A stretch of 64,000 nt of DNA from Abditibacterium sp. Its GTDB lineage: Bacteria; Armatimonadota; Abditibacteriia; Abditibacteriales; Abditibacteriaceae. Both the position numbers and the translations under genes were made by a program. Of this stretch, positions 1 to 8,211 are shown piece after piece (the first letter of the stretch is position 1; each line of letters opens with the position of its first letter). The notes beneath the pieces are model-generated. The model was not told where the DNA came from, ran no database searches, and saw nothing but the letters and a program-made list of their open reading frames with translations. The DNA is taken from positions 138,780 to 202,779 of the forward strand of contig JAUJNG010000006.1 of the NCBI GenBank assembly GCA_030448265.1, read 5' to 3'.

Positions 1-15
1 TCTTTGTGTGAACCC

Positions 16-624
16 CTAAACCGACAGAAAATCGGATTGCGGCGCGGTCAAATCGGCCAGATGGGAGACGATTGTCTCGTCCCACCAGCCGCGTTGCGCT
101 TCCTGATGCAGAATTTCGATGGCTTTTTCGTGCGTGAAGGCGTCACGGTAGGCGCGCTCGCAGCGCAGGGTATCGTAAACGTCGGTGACGCTTAAAACGC
201 GCACCGTCGGTAAGATTTCGTCATTGGCAAGCTCGTCGGGGTAGCCGCTCCCGTCGAGTTTTTCGTGATGCGAGCGAATGAGTGGCAGCGCGGGCGCCAG
301 GTCTTGGATGGGACGGCAAATGGTTTGGCCGATAATGCCGTGCAGCTTCATTTCATCGAATTCCCACTTTGAAAGGCCACTGGGTTTGAGCAAAATCGAG
401 TCGGGAATGCCCAGATTGCCAATGTCGTGAAGCAGCGAGCCGAGATAAAGCTGGTGAAGCGCCGCCTCGTCAAAATCGAGTCCGCTCGCGATTTCTCCAG
501 CGTAGCGCGCCACCCGCTCGCTGTGGCGCCGCAAATCGGCGTCGCGCGCTTCAATCGCAGTCATCAGGGTTTCAACGATGCCCTCCAGCGAGGTGGAAAG
601 CGGGGGAGGAGCGGGAAAACTCAT
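16..624 (-). CDS. HD-GYP domain cyclic-di-GMP phosphodiesterase-like protein
   Basis: A 202-residue protein that is almost only an HD-GYP domain. The HD pair lies at residues 66-67 in LLHDIGNLGIPD, and the second signature, HHEKLDGSGYP, at about 119-129. This family hydrolyses cyclic di-GMP, or sometimes other cyclic dinucleotides, through a metal centre built from these His/Asp residues. There is no receiver, PAS or membrane segment, so it is probably a stand-alone soluble enzyme. A GGDEF cyclase lies 10 kb away at 10523-11743 and could be the opposing activity; that link is inference. The family call is confident, the substrate is not proven. Confidence 0.9.
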   Translation of the reverse strand: MSFPAPPPLSTSLEGIVETLMTAIEARDADLRRHSERVARYAGEIASGLDFDEAALHQLYLGSLLHDIGNLGIPDSILLKPSGLSKWEFDEMKLHGIIGQTICRPIQDLAPALPLIRSHHEKLDGSGYPDELANDEILPTVRVLSVTDVYDTLRCERAYRDAFTHEKAIEILHQEAQRGWWDETIVSHLADLTAPQSDFLSV

Positions 625-715
625 AACGGGCCTACCGGCAAAATTTTAGCCCAAAAGCGCTCCGCTTTGCTTCTAAGAGTCTGTTGGAAAAGTCGGGTTG
701 AGCGGGAGAAACCCG

Positions 716-780
716 ATTGGCAGGGTGCCTCAGCCCCGCCTGTGAGGGTCTCGAAAGCGGGGCTGAGGCACCCTTCCAAT
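716..780. repeat. Inverted repeat, cctcagccccgc family
   Basis: Arms of about 24 bp (attgg-agggtgcctcagccccgc and its complement) with one mismatch and a short spacer. A related element with the same attggaag...gccccgcc frame sits at 32250-32317. Intergenic, downstream of the DUF1501 gene. Confidence 0.85.
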
Positions 781-850
781 CTTTCAGCCCCAGATCGGCA
801 GATTTTTCAAACAGCCTTTAAGAGTCTGTGTTCAAATGAAGCTATGGGGG

Positions 851-957
851 CGTTTCGTCATTCTGAAGGGAGCCTCAGCGACCGAAGAATCTGGCGTTAT
901 AGAACCTGAAGAGTCAGATTCTTCAGTCGCTGAGGCTCCCTTCAGAATGACGAAACG
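851..957. repeat. Long inverted repeat, 43-bp arms
   Basis: Arms 851-893 and 915-957 are complementary over 43 bp with a single C/T difference. The arm contains gggagcctcagcgac. A half copy of the same family, one arm only, is at 32140-32171. It lies 40 bp beyond the DUF1501 stop codon. Confidence 0.9.
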
Positions 958-996
958 TGCGGATCTGGCTTGAATAAGTGCCTTTGAGCACAGCTT

Positions 997-2376
997 CTAA
1001 GTTCGCATCACGCCGCGAAAATCGGCGGGATCGGATTTGAAGTTGGGAAAGACCGCGCCCAGATCGCGCACGCCGAGATGACGCGCCGCGATTTCGCCGA
1101 AAACACTGCGAAAATCGGTCGTCACGCTCAGATCGCGGCCTTCGTAAAGCTGTTCGGGCGCAAGTCCTGGCCATTTCCCCAATACCCTTCCGCCCGCGAC
1201 ACCTCCACCCAGCGCCAGAAAACAGGTGCCGTGACCGTGATCGGTGCCGCCGTCGCCGTTTTGACGCGCGGTGCGGCCAAATTCGCTCATTGTCAGGATG
1301 GTGACATCGGCCATCGCGTCGCCCAGGTCGTTCCACAGCGCGCCGATACCGTCGCCCAATTCCTGAAGCCGCCGCGCCAACTGGCCCTGCGAGCCGCCCT
1401 GATTGACGTGCGTATCCCAGCCGCCCGCCTCGGCGAAACCGATTTCGAGGCCGACATCGGCTTTAATCAGCTGCGCGATGCCCTTGAGCGAATCGCCCAG
1501 CCGCCCGCGCGGATAAACGGCGCCGCGCGCGGGCACATAGCGATTGGGCGCCAGATTTTCGAGCAGTTTGAGCGCGCCGAAGGTTTCCTGACCCGTGCCG
1601 TGCAAAACGTCGCCCACGGCGTCCGAGTAAAGCGATTCAAAACCGCCTGTGGGATCGGCGCTTCGCATCGTGGACGCATTGCGCCGCTCTCTGCGGTTCA
1701 TCGGCTTGGCTGGCGGCGCGCCTTTTCCGACCCCAAAATCGCTCAAATCGGCGATGGCGAGCGCCGAAGCGTCGCCGCCCAGCGAGCGCGGCAGTTGCGA
1801 AGTCATCGAGACGGCGCGAATGCGCGCTTTTTCGCCGTTGGCGGCTTTGTCGATTTGCGCGGCGCGTTTGCGAACATCTTCGGGACAATTCGCCAGAGCG
1901 CGCGTCAACCAGCCGTTGGCGCCGCTTTTATCGCCAGGCAGCGCGCTTTCCATGTAATCCTGGGCGTCGAAATGAGAGCGCGTCGGGTTGGGCGAACCGA
2001 CGGCGTGAATCGGCGCGAGATGGCCGCTTTTATACATCGGCTGGAGTGCCCTGAGCGCGGGATGCAGCCCAAACGTGCCGTCCAAATCCAAAACCGCGCC
2101 GTCGCCGGTGCGCGGCAGGGCGATGCCGCCGTTGCCCTCGCGCCGCAGTTGATAGTAGTTAGCGTCGCCGTGCGGCACGACAACCGACAGGCCATCGACG
2201 GCCCCGCGCAAAAACACGCAAATCAGCACTTTTCGCCCGCGAGAAGGACGATTCGATTCGGCGGCGAACGCGACATCGCGCAGAAAGCGCGGCCCGAAAG
2301 CGGGCGCGAAGCCCAGCGAAGCCAGAGCGAGGGCGCCGCTTTTGAGAAAGATGCGGCGGGAGAGCGGAGTGGACAT
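997..2376 (-). CDS. DUF1501 family Tat-exported protein
   Basis: A 459-residue DUF1501 protein. The N-terminus carries a clear twin-arginine signal (SRRIFLKSG at residues 6-14, then a hydrophobic stretch), so the folded protein is exported by Tat. The DUF1501 body follows, with the LRGAVDGLSVVVPH and MSEFGRTARQNGDGGTDHGH segments typical of the family, which is distantly related to sulfatases and alkaline phosphatases. Its biochemical role is unknown. It is downstream of, and surely partnered with, the DUF1800 gene at 2505-4202. These two families co-occur widely in Planctomycetes, Armatimonadota and Proteobacteria. A long inverted repeat fills the gap between them. Confidence 0.92.
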   Translation of the reverse strand: MSTPLSRRIFLKSGALALASLGFAPAFGPRFLRDVAFAAESNRPSRGRKVLICVFLRGAVDGLSVVVPHGDANYYQLRREGNGGIALPRTGDGAVLDLDGTFGLHPALRALQPMYKSGHLAPIHAVGSPNPTRSHFDAQDYMESALPGDKSGANGWLTRALANCPEDVRKRAAQIDKAANGEKARIRAVSMTSQLPRSLGGDASALAIADLSDFGVGKGAPPAKPMNRRERRNASTMRSADPTGGFESLYSDAVGDVLHGTGQETFGALKLLENLAPNRYVPARGAVYPRGRLGDSLKGIAQLIKADVGLEIGFAEAGGWDTHVNQGGSQGQLARRLQELGDGIGALWNDLGDAMADVTILTMSEFGRTARQNGDGGTDHGHGTCFLALGGGVAGGRVLGKWPGLAPEQLYEGRDLSVTTDFRSVFGEIAARHLGVRDLGAVFPNFKSDPADFRGVMRT

Positions 2377-2398
2377 GGCGAAATTAGAAATAGAAAGT

Positions 2399-2498
2399 GA
2401 GCCACAGAGAACACAGAGGAGACACAGAAGGGCACAGAGTATTTTCTTTTTCCTTTTCTCTGTGCCCTTTTGTGTCTTCTCTGTGTTCTCTGTGGCTC
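2399..2498. repeat. Long inverted repeat, CACAGAG family
   Basis: Arms of about 41 bp starting gagccacagagaacacag, with about three mismatches and an AT-rich spacer of about 18 bp. It sits inside the presumed DUF1800-DUF1501 transcription unit, between the two genes. Confidence 0.9.
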
Positions 2499-2504
2499 CA
2501 AACG

Positions 2505-4202
2505 TTAGCGCCGTTGAAATTCGGGCGAACTGAGCAAAAGCGCGTGCAAACGGGCGCCGTCGCCTGGCGATTTCTGGGCTTCGGCTTCGACAGTGGCGCG
2601 CGTCGGGGCCGAAATATCGGAGTTCAAAAGCGCGCGCGCCAGATCATCGATGGCGGTGGCTTTGAAGGTGTCGCGCGTCAAAACCACATCCGCCACGCGG
2701 CCCGACGACAGGCTCAGCGCAAAATTGAGCCGCGCCACGAGCGCGCTCGAGGACACCCATTTGGTGGAATTTTCGGCGTAGCCCGTCGGCGGCTGGCAGG
2801 CGAAAAGCGGCTGGCCCATGAGGGCAATTTCGGTGGCGAGAGGACGTTGTGCGCTGCGCTGTTTATTGCCTTTGCCGCCCTTGTTCAAGCTGGAGGCGCC
2901 TACAGTGAGGAGGCGCATACCGCGGGGATTGGCCTGGACGATTTCGAGGCTTCCGCCCAGAGCGCGCACGGCGGAAACCGTGAATTCGAGCGGCGATTTG
3001 ATTTTGGCGCGGTAAGCGCCTTCGGAAAGAAATTCCGGCGCCTCGAAAACGGCGCGGTAGGTGGTTTTTAAATCGCCGTTGGAGCGCGAAAAAGCCGCCG
3101 CCACTCGTTCCACAAGCGCTGTTGGCGGATTGTCGGCCACGAAACGAACGCACAATTTGCGCGCGATGAAACGCGCCGTCGCGCGGCTGGCGGCGAGAAT
3201 ATCCAAAACTTTCTCGCCGTCTTTTTTGCCGCCGAGCCCGATTTTCTGGCCCAGAACCGTTTTGGGGCCTTCATCGTGGGCGCGAGCGCGGAAGAAAAAG
3301 GTGCCCGTTTCGCGGTCGAGGCCCCAGCCCGTGAAGCAGCGCGCCACTTCGGTGACATCGCTCTGGCTGTAACCGCCGTCCACGCCCAGAGTGTGCAGTT
3401 CCATCAACTCGCGGGCGTAATTTTCGTTGAGTCCACCCCGTTTTTGGCCGCCGCGCGCGGTCATTTCTCTCGTGGAGCGCGCGTTGTCGAGATAAACCAG
3501 CATCGCCGGCGAGTGCGCCGAGGCGCCCAGAAGTTCGCGGAACGAACCGAAAACGTGGGGACGAATCACGTCGCGGTCGTCACGGATTTTGAGGGCGAGA
3601 ACGGCGCCTTTGTTGATGTCAACGTTGAAGTGATTGCCCCAAAAATCGACCAGAACTTCCTGCAACTGCCGCTTCGATTCGACGGCGCGCGCCAATTTAT
3701 CGACCGAAAGTTCGCCCAGAGCGCGCACCGAAGCGTGTTCGGGCAGGGTGGCGACTTCGATTCTCTCCTGCAGTTTTTGCTGCGCCGCATTGAGCTGAGG
3801 CGCGGCGATCTCGCCTTTTTCGGCCTTTTTCATCCGGCGCAAAAATGCGGCTGTCTCGCTTTCGTAGGCCAGAAGCAGGCGCTCCGGTGATTCGCGCAGC
3901 CAGCTCAACGACGCGAGGCGCGTTTCGAGGGCAGAATCATCAATGGTTTCCGGCGAAAGCTGGCTCTGAATCCAGGGCTTGATACCGCTTTGCCGCAGGG
4001 CTTCGATGTCGCCAGGGCGCGGCCCGAAGGCGAGCCGGTTCAGGATGTGCGCGAAACGCTTTTCGCCTTTCAGGGGCCGCGAGAAGGCCGCATCGGTTTT
4101 GGCCGAAGCAGCCGGAGCCGCTTCCAACTCTGGGGGAGCCGCCAAAATCGGGGGCGACAGGGCCAGCAGAGCGAGGCTAAGGCAGGCGATGGTTGGTTTC
4201 AT
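2505..4202 (-). CDS. DUF1800 family exported protein
   Basis: A 565-residue DUF1800 protein with an N-terminal signal peptide (hydrophobic residues about 5-21). The family core starts near residue 50 (ILNRLAFGPRPGDIEALR) and includes NYARELMELHTLGVDGGYS and the VARCFTGWGL segment that mark DUF1800. Function is unknown; the family is nearly always found beside DUF1501 and is thought to act in the envelope or outside the cell. It is the upstream gene of the pair, read on the minus strand into DUF1501. The start was chosen because it gives the signal peptide directly. Confidence 0.92.
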   Translation of the reverse strand: MKPTIACLSLALLALSPPILAAPPELEAAPAASAKTDAAFSRPLKGEKRFAHILNRLAFGPRPGDIEALRQSGIKPWIQSQLSPETIDDSALETRLASLSWLRESPERLLLAYESETAAFLRRMKKAEKGEIAAPQLNAAQQKLQERIEVATLPEHASVRALGELSVDKLARAVESKRQLQEVLVDFWGNHFNVDINKGAVLALKIRDDRDVIRPHVFGSFRELLGASAHSPAMLVYLDNARSTREMTARGGQKRGGLNENYARELMELHTLGVDGGYSQSDVTEVARCFTGWGLDRETGTFFFRARAHDEGPKTVLGQKIGLGGKKDGEKVLDILAASRATARFIARKLCVRFVADNPPTALVERVAAAFSRSNGDLKTTYRAVFEAPEFLSEGAYRAKIKSPLEFTVSAVRALGGSLEIVQANPRGMRLLTVGASSLNKGGKGNKQRSAQRPLATEIALMGQPLFACQPPTGYAENSTKWVSSSALVARLNFALSLSSGRVADVVLTRDTFKATAIDDLARALLNSDISAPTRATVEAEAQKSPGDGARLHALLLSSPEFQRR

Positions 4203-4211
4203 GGCGAAAAG

Positions 4212-4243
4212 AGCATTTGCTCGACTTCAGTCGAGCGAATGCT
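4212..4243 (-). terminator. Hairpin terminator after the small secreted protein gene
   Basis: A 14-bp stem with one mismatch (agcatttgctcgac and complement) and a 4-nt loop. On the minus strand it is followed by a short U-rich run, just after the stop codon of the 4248-4634 gene. Confidence 0.6.
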
Positions 4244-4247
4244 TAAA

Positions 4248-4634
4248 TTACTGCGCGGCGGCGCCAGGCGCGGCAGTGTTGGCCGTCGCTCTCCGGCCTG
4301 GCCTCTCGATTTCGCGCATTTCTTCAACGCTGAGACCAGTGATCGTGGCGGCCTCGGTCAAAAACTTCTCGCGCGCGGCCTCGATGGCGGCCTGGCGCGT
4401 GCGGTGAGCCGCGTTCAACTGAGTTTTTTGGGCTTCGGTGAGCGTTTTGCCGCTTTTGGTTTCGATGCCGGTCAGGATGCGCTTGTTCAGAGCCGGAGCG
4501 CGCTTGGCGCGTTTGGCTTTGGCGGGCGCGGCGGCGCCTTGGGCCAGCGCGTCGGACGTCAGCAGCGGGCTAAAACTCAGTGCCGACAGAACACCGGCGC
4601 TGGCGAGCAGAGGAACGAATCGGAATTTTTTCAT
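4248..4634 (-). CDS. Small exported Ala/Lys-rich helical protein
   Basis: A 128-residue protein with a signal peptide (MKKFRFVPLLASAGVLSALS, cleavage likely after DALAQ near residue 32). The mature part is basic and helical and contains LTEAQKTQL, which resembles the LTxxQ motif of CpxP/Spy-like periplasmic proteins; the match is too short to assign that family. The C-terminus is Ala-rich and probably disordered. It is read towards DUF1800 but a terminator-like hairpin separates them. Probably a periplasmic protein of unknown function. Confidence 0.7.
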   Translation of the reverse strand: MKKFRFVPLLASAGVLSALSFSPLLTSDALAQGAAAPAKAKRAKRAPALNKRILTGIETKSGKTLTEAQKTQLNAAHRTRQAAIEAAREKFLTEAATITGLSVEEMREIERPGRRATANTAAPGAAAQ

Positions 4635-4782
4635 GTTTGCCTTTTGAAACGTATTTTGGATATTGATAACGGTTCAACATCGCAGCATTTGACTTGCGTC
4701 CTATCCCATCGTTGCGCTCCGTCGTTGGCTATTTTCGCGGCACGCGGTTGGCAAGCGGCGCGAGAGATTTTAGGTCTCACTT

Positions 4783-5256
4783 ATGAAAAGCCATCTCAAA
4801 CTTTTTGGTCATCCGGTTCATCCCATGCTGATCGTTTTTCCGCTCGGCCTGCTCGTCACCTCGGTTGTTTTCGACGGACTGGCGCTTCTCGGCAAAAAAC
4901 CCGATCACGCGCGCACCGCGCACAAACTCATCGGCGCGGGCGTTTTGAGCGGCCTCGTCGCCGCCGCGAGCGGACTCGTCGATTGGGCCGCGATTCCCTC
5001 CGGCACGCGCGCCAAGCGCATCGGCTTCTGGCACGGGAGTGGAAACGCGGTTTTGCTGGCGCTTTTCGGACTGAGCTGGCAACTGCGCCGCCTCGACCCC
5101 GAAAACCCGCCGCGCTCGGCTCTGGGATTGTCTCTCGCCGGACTTTTGCTGGGCAACGTGACGGCATGGCTGGGCGGCGAACTCGTGTATCGCCTGGGCG
5201 TGGGCGTGGATGAAGGCGCCGATCTGGAAGCACCCAATTCCCTGGTGCGTGACTGA
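4783..5256 (+). CDS. DUF2231 family membrane protein
   Basis: A 157-residue integral membrane protein of the DUF2231 type. It opens with the family hallmark GHPVHPMLIVFPLG, followed by four predicted membrane helices (about residues 13-36, 48-68, 84-101 and 114-135). The conserved His residues in the GHPVHP motif suggest possible haem or metal binding in the family, but no activity is established. It is divergent from the 4248-4634 gene, with a 148-bp gap that must hold both promoters. An inverted repeat begins directly after its stop codon. Confidence 0.85.
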   Translation: MKSHLKLFGHPVHPMLIVFPLGLLVTSVVFDGLALLGKKPDHARTAHKLIGAGVLSGLVAAASGLVDWAAIPSGTRAKRIGFWHGSGNAVLLALFGLSWQLRRLDPENPPRSALGLSLAGLLLGNVTAWLGGELVYRLGVGVDEGADLEAPNSLVRD

Positions 5257-5355
5257 GGAAATGAACCACAGAGGCACGGAGACACAAAGAAAAAAAGAGG
5301 GTTGATTTCCATCTTCAACCTTCTCTGTGTCTCCGTGTCTCTGTGGTTCATTTCC
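5257..5355. repeat. Long inverted repeat, CACAGAG family
   Basis: Arms of about 35 bp (ggaaatgaaccacagaggca... and complement). The left arm starts one base after the DUF2231 stop codon. Spacer of roughly 30 bp. Confidence 0.9.
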
Positions 5356-5433
5356 TCTACACGGTCTAAAACAAAGACAGGTAATGTTCATCAGAGTTTT
5401 CACTGTATCCGCCACAAGCCCCAATAAGTGTAT

Positions 5434-5451
5434 TTGTGAAAAATTTCTCTA
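5434..5451 (+). promoter_or_regulatory. Candidate Rex operator (ROP) upstream of rex
   Basis: The 18-mer TTGTGAAAAATTTCTCTA matches the Rex box TTGTGAAnnnnTTCACAA in the whole left half and 5 of 7 bases of the right half. An extended -10 (TGCTAAAAT, 5467-5475) lies about 16 bp downstream, so bound Rex would cover the -35 region. rex starts at 5512. This suggests autoregulation by the NADH/NAD ratio; it is inference from the motif. Confidence 0.55.
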
Positions 5452-5511
5452 TCTCGCTCCCTTGCTTGCTAAAATGAAGGTTGTTCCCGCGTTTGAGCCT
5501 CCCCAAAGATC

Positions 5512-6144
5512 ATGAGCGCGCCTCCCGAAAAGATTCCCCAGCCGACCATCGAGCGGCTCAGCGCCTATTTGCAGTGCGTGCGCCTGATGCGCGCGCAGGA
5601 GAGCGCGACGGCTTCCTCGTCGGAAATCGCGCGGCGCACGGGGATCAACGCGGCGCAGCTTCGCAAGGATTTGTCGTATTTCGGCGAATTTGGCACACCT
5701 GGCCTGGGCTACGATTTGCGCGCCCTCGAAGCGCATCTCTCGCGCATTATGGGGCTGGATGTCGAGCGCGACGTGTTGCTGGTGGGCGCGGGCAACCTGG
5801 GGCGCGCGCTGTCGAGCTACACCGGATTCGGGCGGCGCGGCTTTCGCATTGTGGCGGCCTTCGATGTCGATGAGGCCAAAGTGGGAACGGCGATGGGGCC
5901 GGTGAGGGTGCATCATTTGAGGGAATTGGCGGCTGTCAATGCCGAACTGGGCGCCGAAGTGGGCGTTGTCGCGGTGCCCGCGAGCGCGGCGCAGGTCGCC
6001 GTCGATGCCCTGACTGCGGTGGGCGTGCGCGCCATTTTGAACTTCGCGCCGGTTACCCTTGCGGCGCGACCCGAAATTACGGTGCGAAACGTCGATTTGA
6101 CCTCGCAAATGGAGATTCTGTCTTACTATTTGCGCTCGACTTAA
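5512..6144 (+). CDS. rex: Redox-sensing transcriptional repressor Rex
   Basis: A 210-residue Rex protein, the usual length. The N-terminal winged helix (about 1-80) contains the recognition region TGINAAQLRKDLSYFGEFG. The Rossmann domain begins with VLLVGAGNLGRAL (about 88-100), the NAD(H)-binding glycine loop. The C-terminal segment LTSQMEILSYYL is the domain-swapped helix of Rex dimers. Rex senses the NADH/NAD+ ratio and represses fermentative and respiratory genes when NAD+ is high. A candidate Rex box is 61 bp upstream. The polyprenyl synthase gene follows after 21 bp and is probably co-transcribed. Confidence 0.95.
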   Translation: MSAPPEKIPQPTIERLSAYLQCVRLMRAQESATASSSEIARRTGINAAQLRKDLSYFGEFGTPGLGYDLRALEAHLSRIMGLDVERDVLLVGAGNLGRALSSYTGFGRRGFRIVAAFDVDEAKVGTAMGPVRVHHLRELAAVNAELGAEVGVVAVPASAAQVAVDALTAVGVRAILNFAPVTLAARPEITVRNVDLTSQMEILSYYLRST

Positions 6145-6165
6145 ACGGGTCACAAGCAGGCGATT

Positions 6166-7434
6166 ATGAGCCAAAATTTCAACGGAGACGGGAGCAAAAA
6201 CGGAGCGCCAGCCGCGCTTCCCTTGCTCGATTTGCAGCCCGATTTAAATCAGGCGCTTCAGGACGCCGTCGCGGTGTCAGCGCAGCGAAATATGCCGCTC
6301 ACCTCTCTGGTCACTCAGACCTTGCGCGGCGCTGCGGCCGCGCCCGATACGCCCAACGCGCAGCTTCCCAACTCCTCCAACGGCGCGTTTCGTAACACCC
6401 CCGTTCCACCCTGGCACGCCATGCCGCCGCAGATTTTGGTGGGCATTCGCCAGGTGGACATCATGCAAAGCCTGGCGCCGCTCGCGGGGCGCATGAAATC
6501 GGTGGAAAAGGAAATCGAGCGCCTCATCACCACGCCGGTGAAGCTCGTCGCCGACATCGCCGGTCACGTCCTGGGCGCGGGCGGCAAGCGTTTGCGTCCC
6601 GCTCTCACGCTTTTGTGCGCCGAAATTTGCGGCGACGGCGGCGAAAATCCCTCGCCGCGCGCCGTGACCTGTGCCGCTCTGGTCGAACTGACGCACACCA
6701 CCACGCTGTTGCACGATGATGTGGTCGATTCGGCGACGATGCGGCGCGGCCGCCCCGCCGCCAACCTCATCTGGGGCAACGAAACCTCGGTTCTGGTCGG
6801 CGATTACCTGTTCGCGCAGGTTTTCGTGACCGCCTCGCGGCGCGGCATCGCGGAACTGATGCATCCCCTCGCCCACGCCACGGCCCAGATGTGCGCGGGC
6901 GAATTGTTGGAAACCCAGATGCGCGGCTTCTGGGAGATGACCGAAAAGCAGTATCTTGAAATCGTGGCGCTTAAAACCGGTTCGCTCACCGAATGCGCCT
7001 GTCGCATGGGCGCTCTGGCCGTCAATGCCGACGAAGCGTTGGTTGAAGCGCTGGGCACTTACGGGCGCTCGATTGGAGTCGCGTTTCAAATCGTGGACGA
7101 CGTTTTCGACGTGATTTCGCAGGAAACCGAATTGGGCAAACCCGTGGGCAACGACCTGCGCGAAGGCGCCATCACGCTCCCCATGCTGCGCGCGCTGAAA
7201 ACCTCGCCCGACCGCGACGAATTGCAGGAAATCCTGGTGCGCGAAGAAAAAAGCGACGCCGATGTGCAGCGCGCCCTCGAAATCATGCGCGGCGGCGATG
7301 CCGTCGCCTATTCGATGCAGCTCGCCAAAGATTACGCCCAGGCCGCCAAAACCCAGTTGGATTCGTTCTCCGATATGCCCGCCCGCGAAATGCTCTGCGA
7401 CATCGCCGATTACGTCCTCAGCCGCGAGAAATAG
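6166..7434 (+). CDS. Long-chain polyprenyl diphosphate synthase with N-terminal extension
   Basis: Trans-isoprenyl diphosphate synthase that adds isopentenyl diphosphate to an allylic primer, giving the side chain of a respiratory quinone. The catalytic body starts near residue 100. The first Asp-rich motif is HDDVVD (183-188), followed by MRRGRPAANLIWGN, and the second is DDVFD near 312, with GKPVGNDLREG after it. The residues before the first Asp motif lack bulky aromatics, consistent with a long-chain (C35-C50) product. At 422 residues it is about 90 longer than usual; the extra N-terminus is low-complexity and of unknown role. Coupling to rex ties quinone supply to redox state (inference). 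Confidence 0.9.
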   Translation: MSQNFNGDGSKNGAPAALPLLDLQPDLNQALQDAVAVSAQRNMPLTSLVTQTLRGAAAAPDTPNAQLPNSSNGAFRNTPVPPWHAMPPQILVGIRQVDIMQSLAPLAGRMKSVEKEIERLITTPVKLVADIAGHVLGAGGKRLRPALTLLCAEICGDGGENPSPRAVTCAALVELTHTTTLLHDDVVDSATMRRGRPAANLIWGNETSVLVGDYLFAQVFVTASRRGIAELMHPLAHATAQMCAGELLETQMRGFWEMTEKQYLEIVALKTGSLTECACRMGALAVNADEALVEALGTYGRSIGVAFQIVDDVFDVISQETELGKPVGNDLREGAITLPMLRALKTSPDRDELQEILVREEKSDADVQRALEIMRGGDAVAYSMQLAKDYAQAAKTQLDSFSDMPAREMLCDIADYVLSREK

Positions 7435-7436
7435 CC

Positions 7437-7553
7437 AGCAGAGGAGCGGAGGAGCGGAGGAGCGGAGGAGAAGGGGATGTGGGAGCGAAACAGACACCGT
7501 TTTCGCCCCGTTTTTCCTTCTCCTCCGCTCCTCCGCTCCTCTGCTCCTCTGCT
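7437..7553. repeat. Long inverted repeat, agcggaggagcggagg family
   Basis: Arms of about 33 bp made of the repeated unit gcggagga, so each arm is itself a short tandem repeat. It lies between the polyprenyl synthase stop codon and the ABC ATPase start codon, only 7 bp before the latter, so it probably removes or weakens that gene's ribosome-binding site. Confidence 0.85.
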
Positions 7554-7560
7554 TCTTGCC

Positions 7561-8145
7561 ATGCTCGAAGCCCAGGCTCTTTCCAAGCGATTCGGCACGC
7601 GCATCGTGTTGAGAAATCTCAGTTTCAAGGTGGAAAGCGGCGCGTGCATCGCCGTCGTGGGGCGCAACGGCGCCGGAAAATCGACGCTTTTGCGCCTCGT
7701 GGCCGGACTGGTCGAGCCGTCGCGCGGCCAGATTCGTTGGAACGGCGGCGCGGCGCGACCCTTTTGCGCGCTCGCCGCGCCCGATGCGCCGCTTTACCGC
7801 GAACTCACCTGTCTGGAGAATCTGCGTTTTTTCGCCCAGAACGCGGCGGGAGACGCCGTTTTGCGCGCTCATCTCGACCTGTGGGCGCTGGGAAATCGCG
7901 CCGATGACCTGGCGGGCGACTTGTCGTCGGGACTGCGCGCCCGTTTGCAACTCGCGGTTGCGGCGTGGTTTGAAAGGTCGATTCTGCTGCTCGATGAACC
8001 TTCCGCCAATCTCGATGAAAGCGGACGCGAATTAGTCAAAAGGCTGCTTCAAACTCAGAAATCGCGCGGCGTGACGCTTTTGGCGACCAACGACCCGCGC
8101 GATTTGGAGTTGTGCGATGGGAGAATTGAGGTTGCAGGGATTTAG
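7561..8145 (+). CDS. ABC transporter ATP-binding protein, CcmA-like
   Basis: A compact 194-residue ATPase. Walker A is GRNGAGKST (34-42), the signature is LSSGLRARL near 122, and Walker B is ILLLDEPSANLD near 141. Small size, the MLEAQALSKRFG start and this signature resemble CcmA, the ATPase of the haem exporter of cytochrome c maturation, but no ccmB or ccmC is in the window. It could also serve another ABC-2 exporter. The stop codon TAG overlaps the first base pairs of an inverted repeat. The start was placed at the ATG next to the family start; longer versions would be translated from repeat DNA. Confidence 0.8.
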   Translation: MLEAQALSKRFGTRIVLRNLSFKVESGACIAVVGRNGAGKSTLLRLVAGLVEPSRGQIRWNGGAARPFCALAAPDAPLYRELTCLENLRFFAQNAAGDAVLRAHLDLWALGNRADDLAGDLSSGLRARLQLAVAAWFERSILLLDEPSANLDESGRELVKRLLQTQKSRGVTLLATNDPRDLELCDGRIEVAGI

Positions 8146-8205
8146 GCAACAGGCAATAGTGAAAACGAGCGGCTTTGCGGCCCACTTCACTATTGCCTGT
8201 TGCCT
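8144..8205. repeat. Inverted repeat, aggcaacaggcaatagtgaa family
   Basis: Perfect 20-bp arms (8144-8163 and 8186-8205) with a further gttgcct copy after the right arm. The left arm overlaps the ATPase stop codon, and the right side ends at the stop codon of the convergent Lon-N gene. It could act as a bidirectional terminator. Confidence 0.85.
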
Positions 8206-8211
8206 GTTGCC

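Noticed and set aside
2397..3071. Plus-strand open frames over the CACAGAG repeats
   Set aside because: Peptides such as SHREHRGDTEGHR are translations of the repeat and recur at other copies, so they are not genes.
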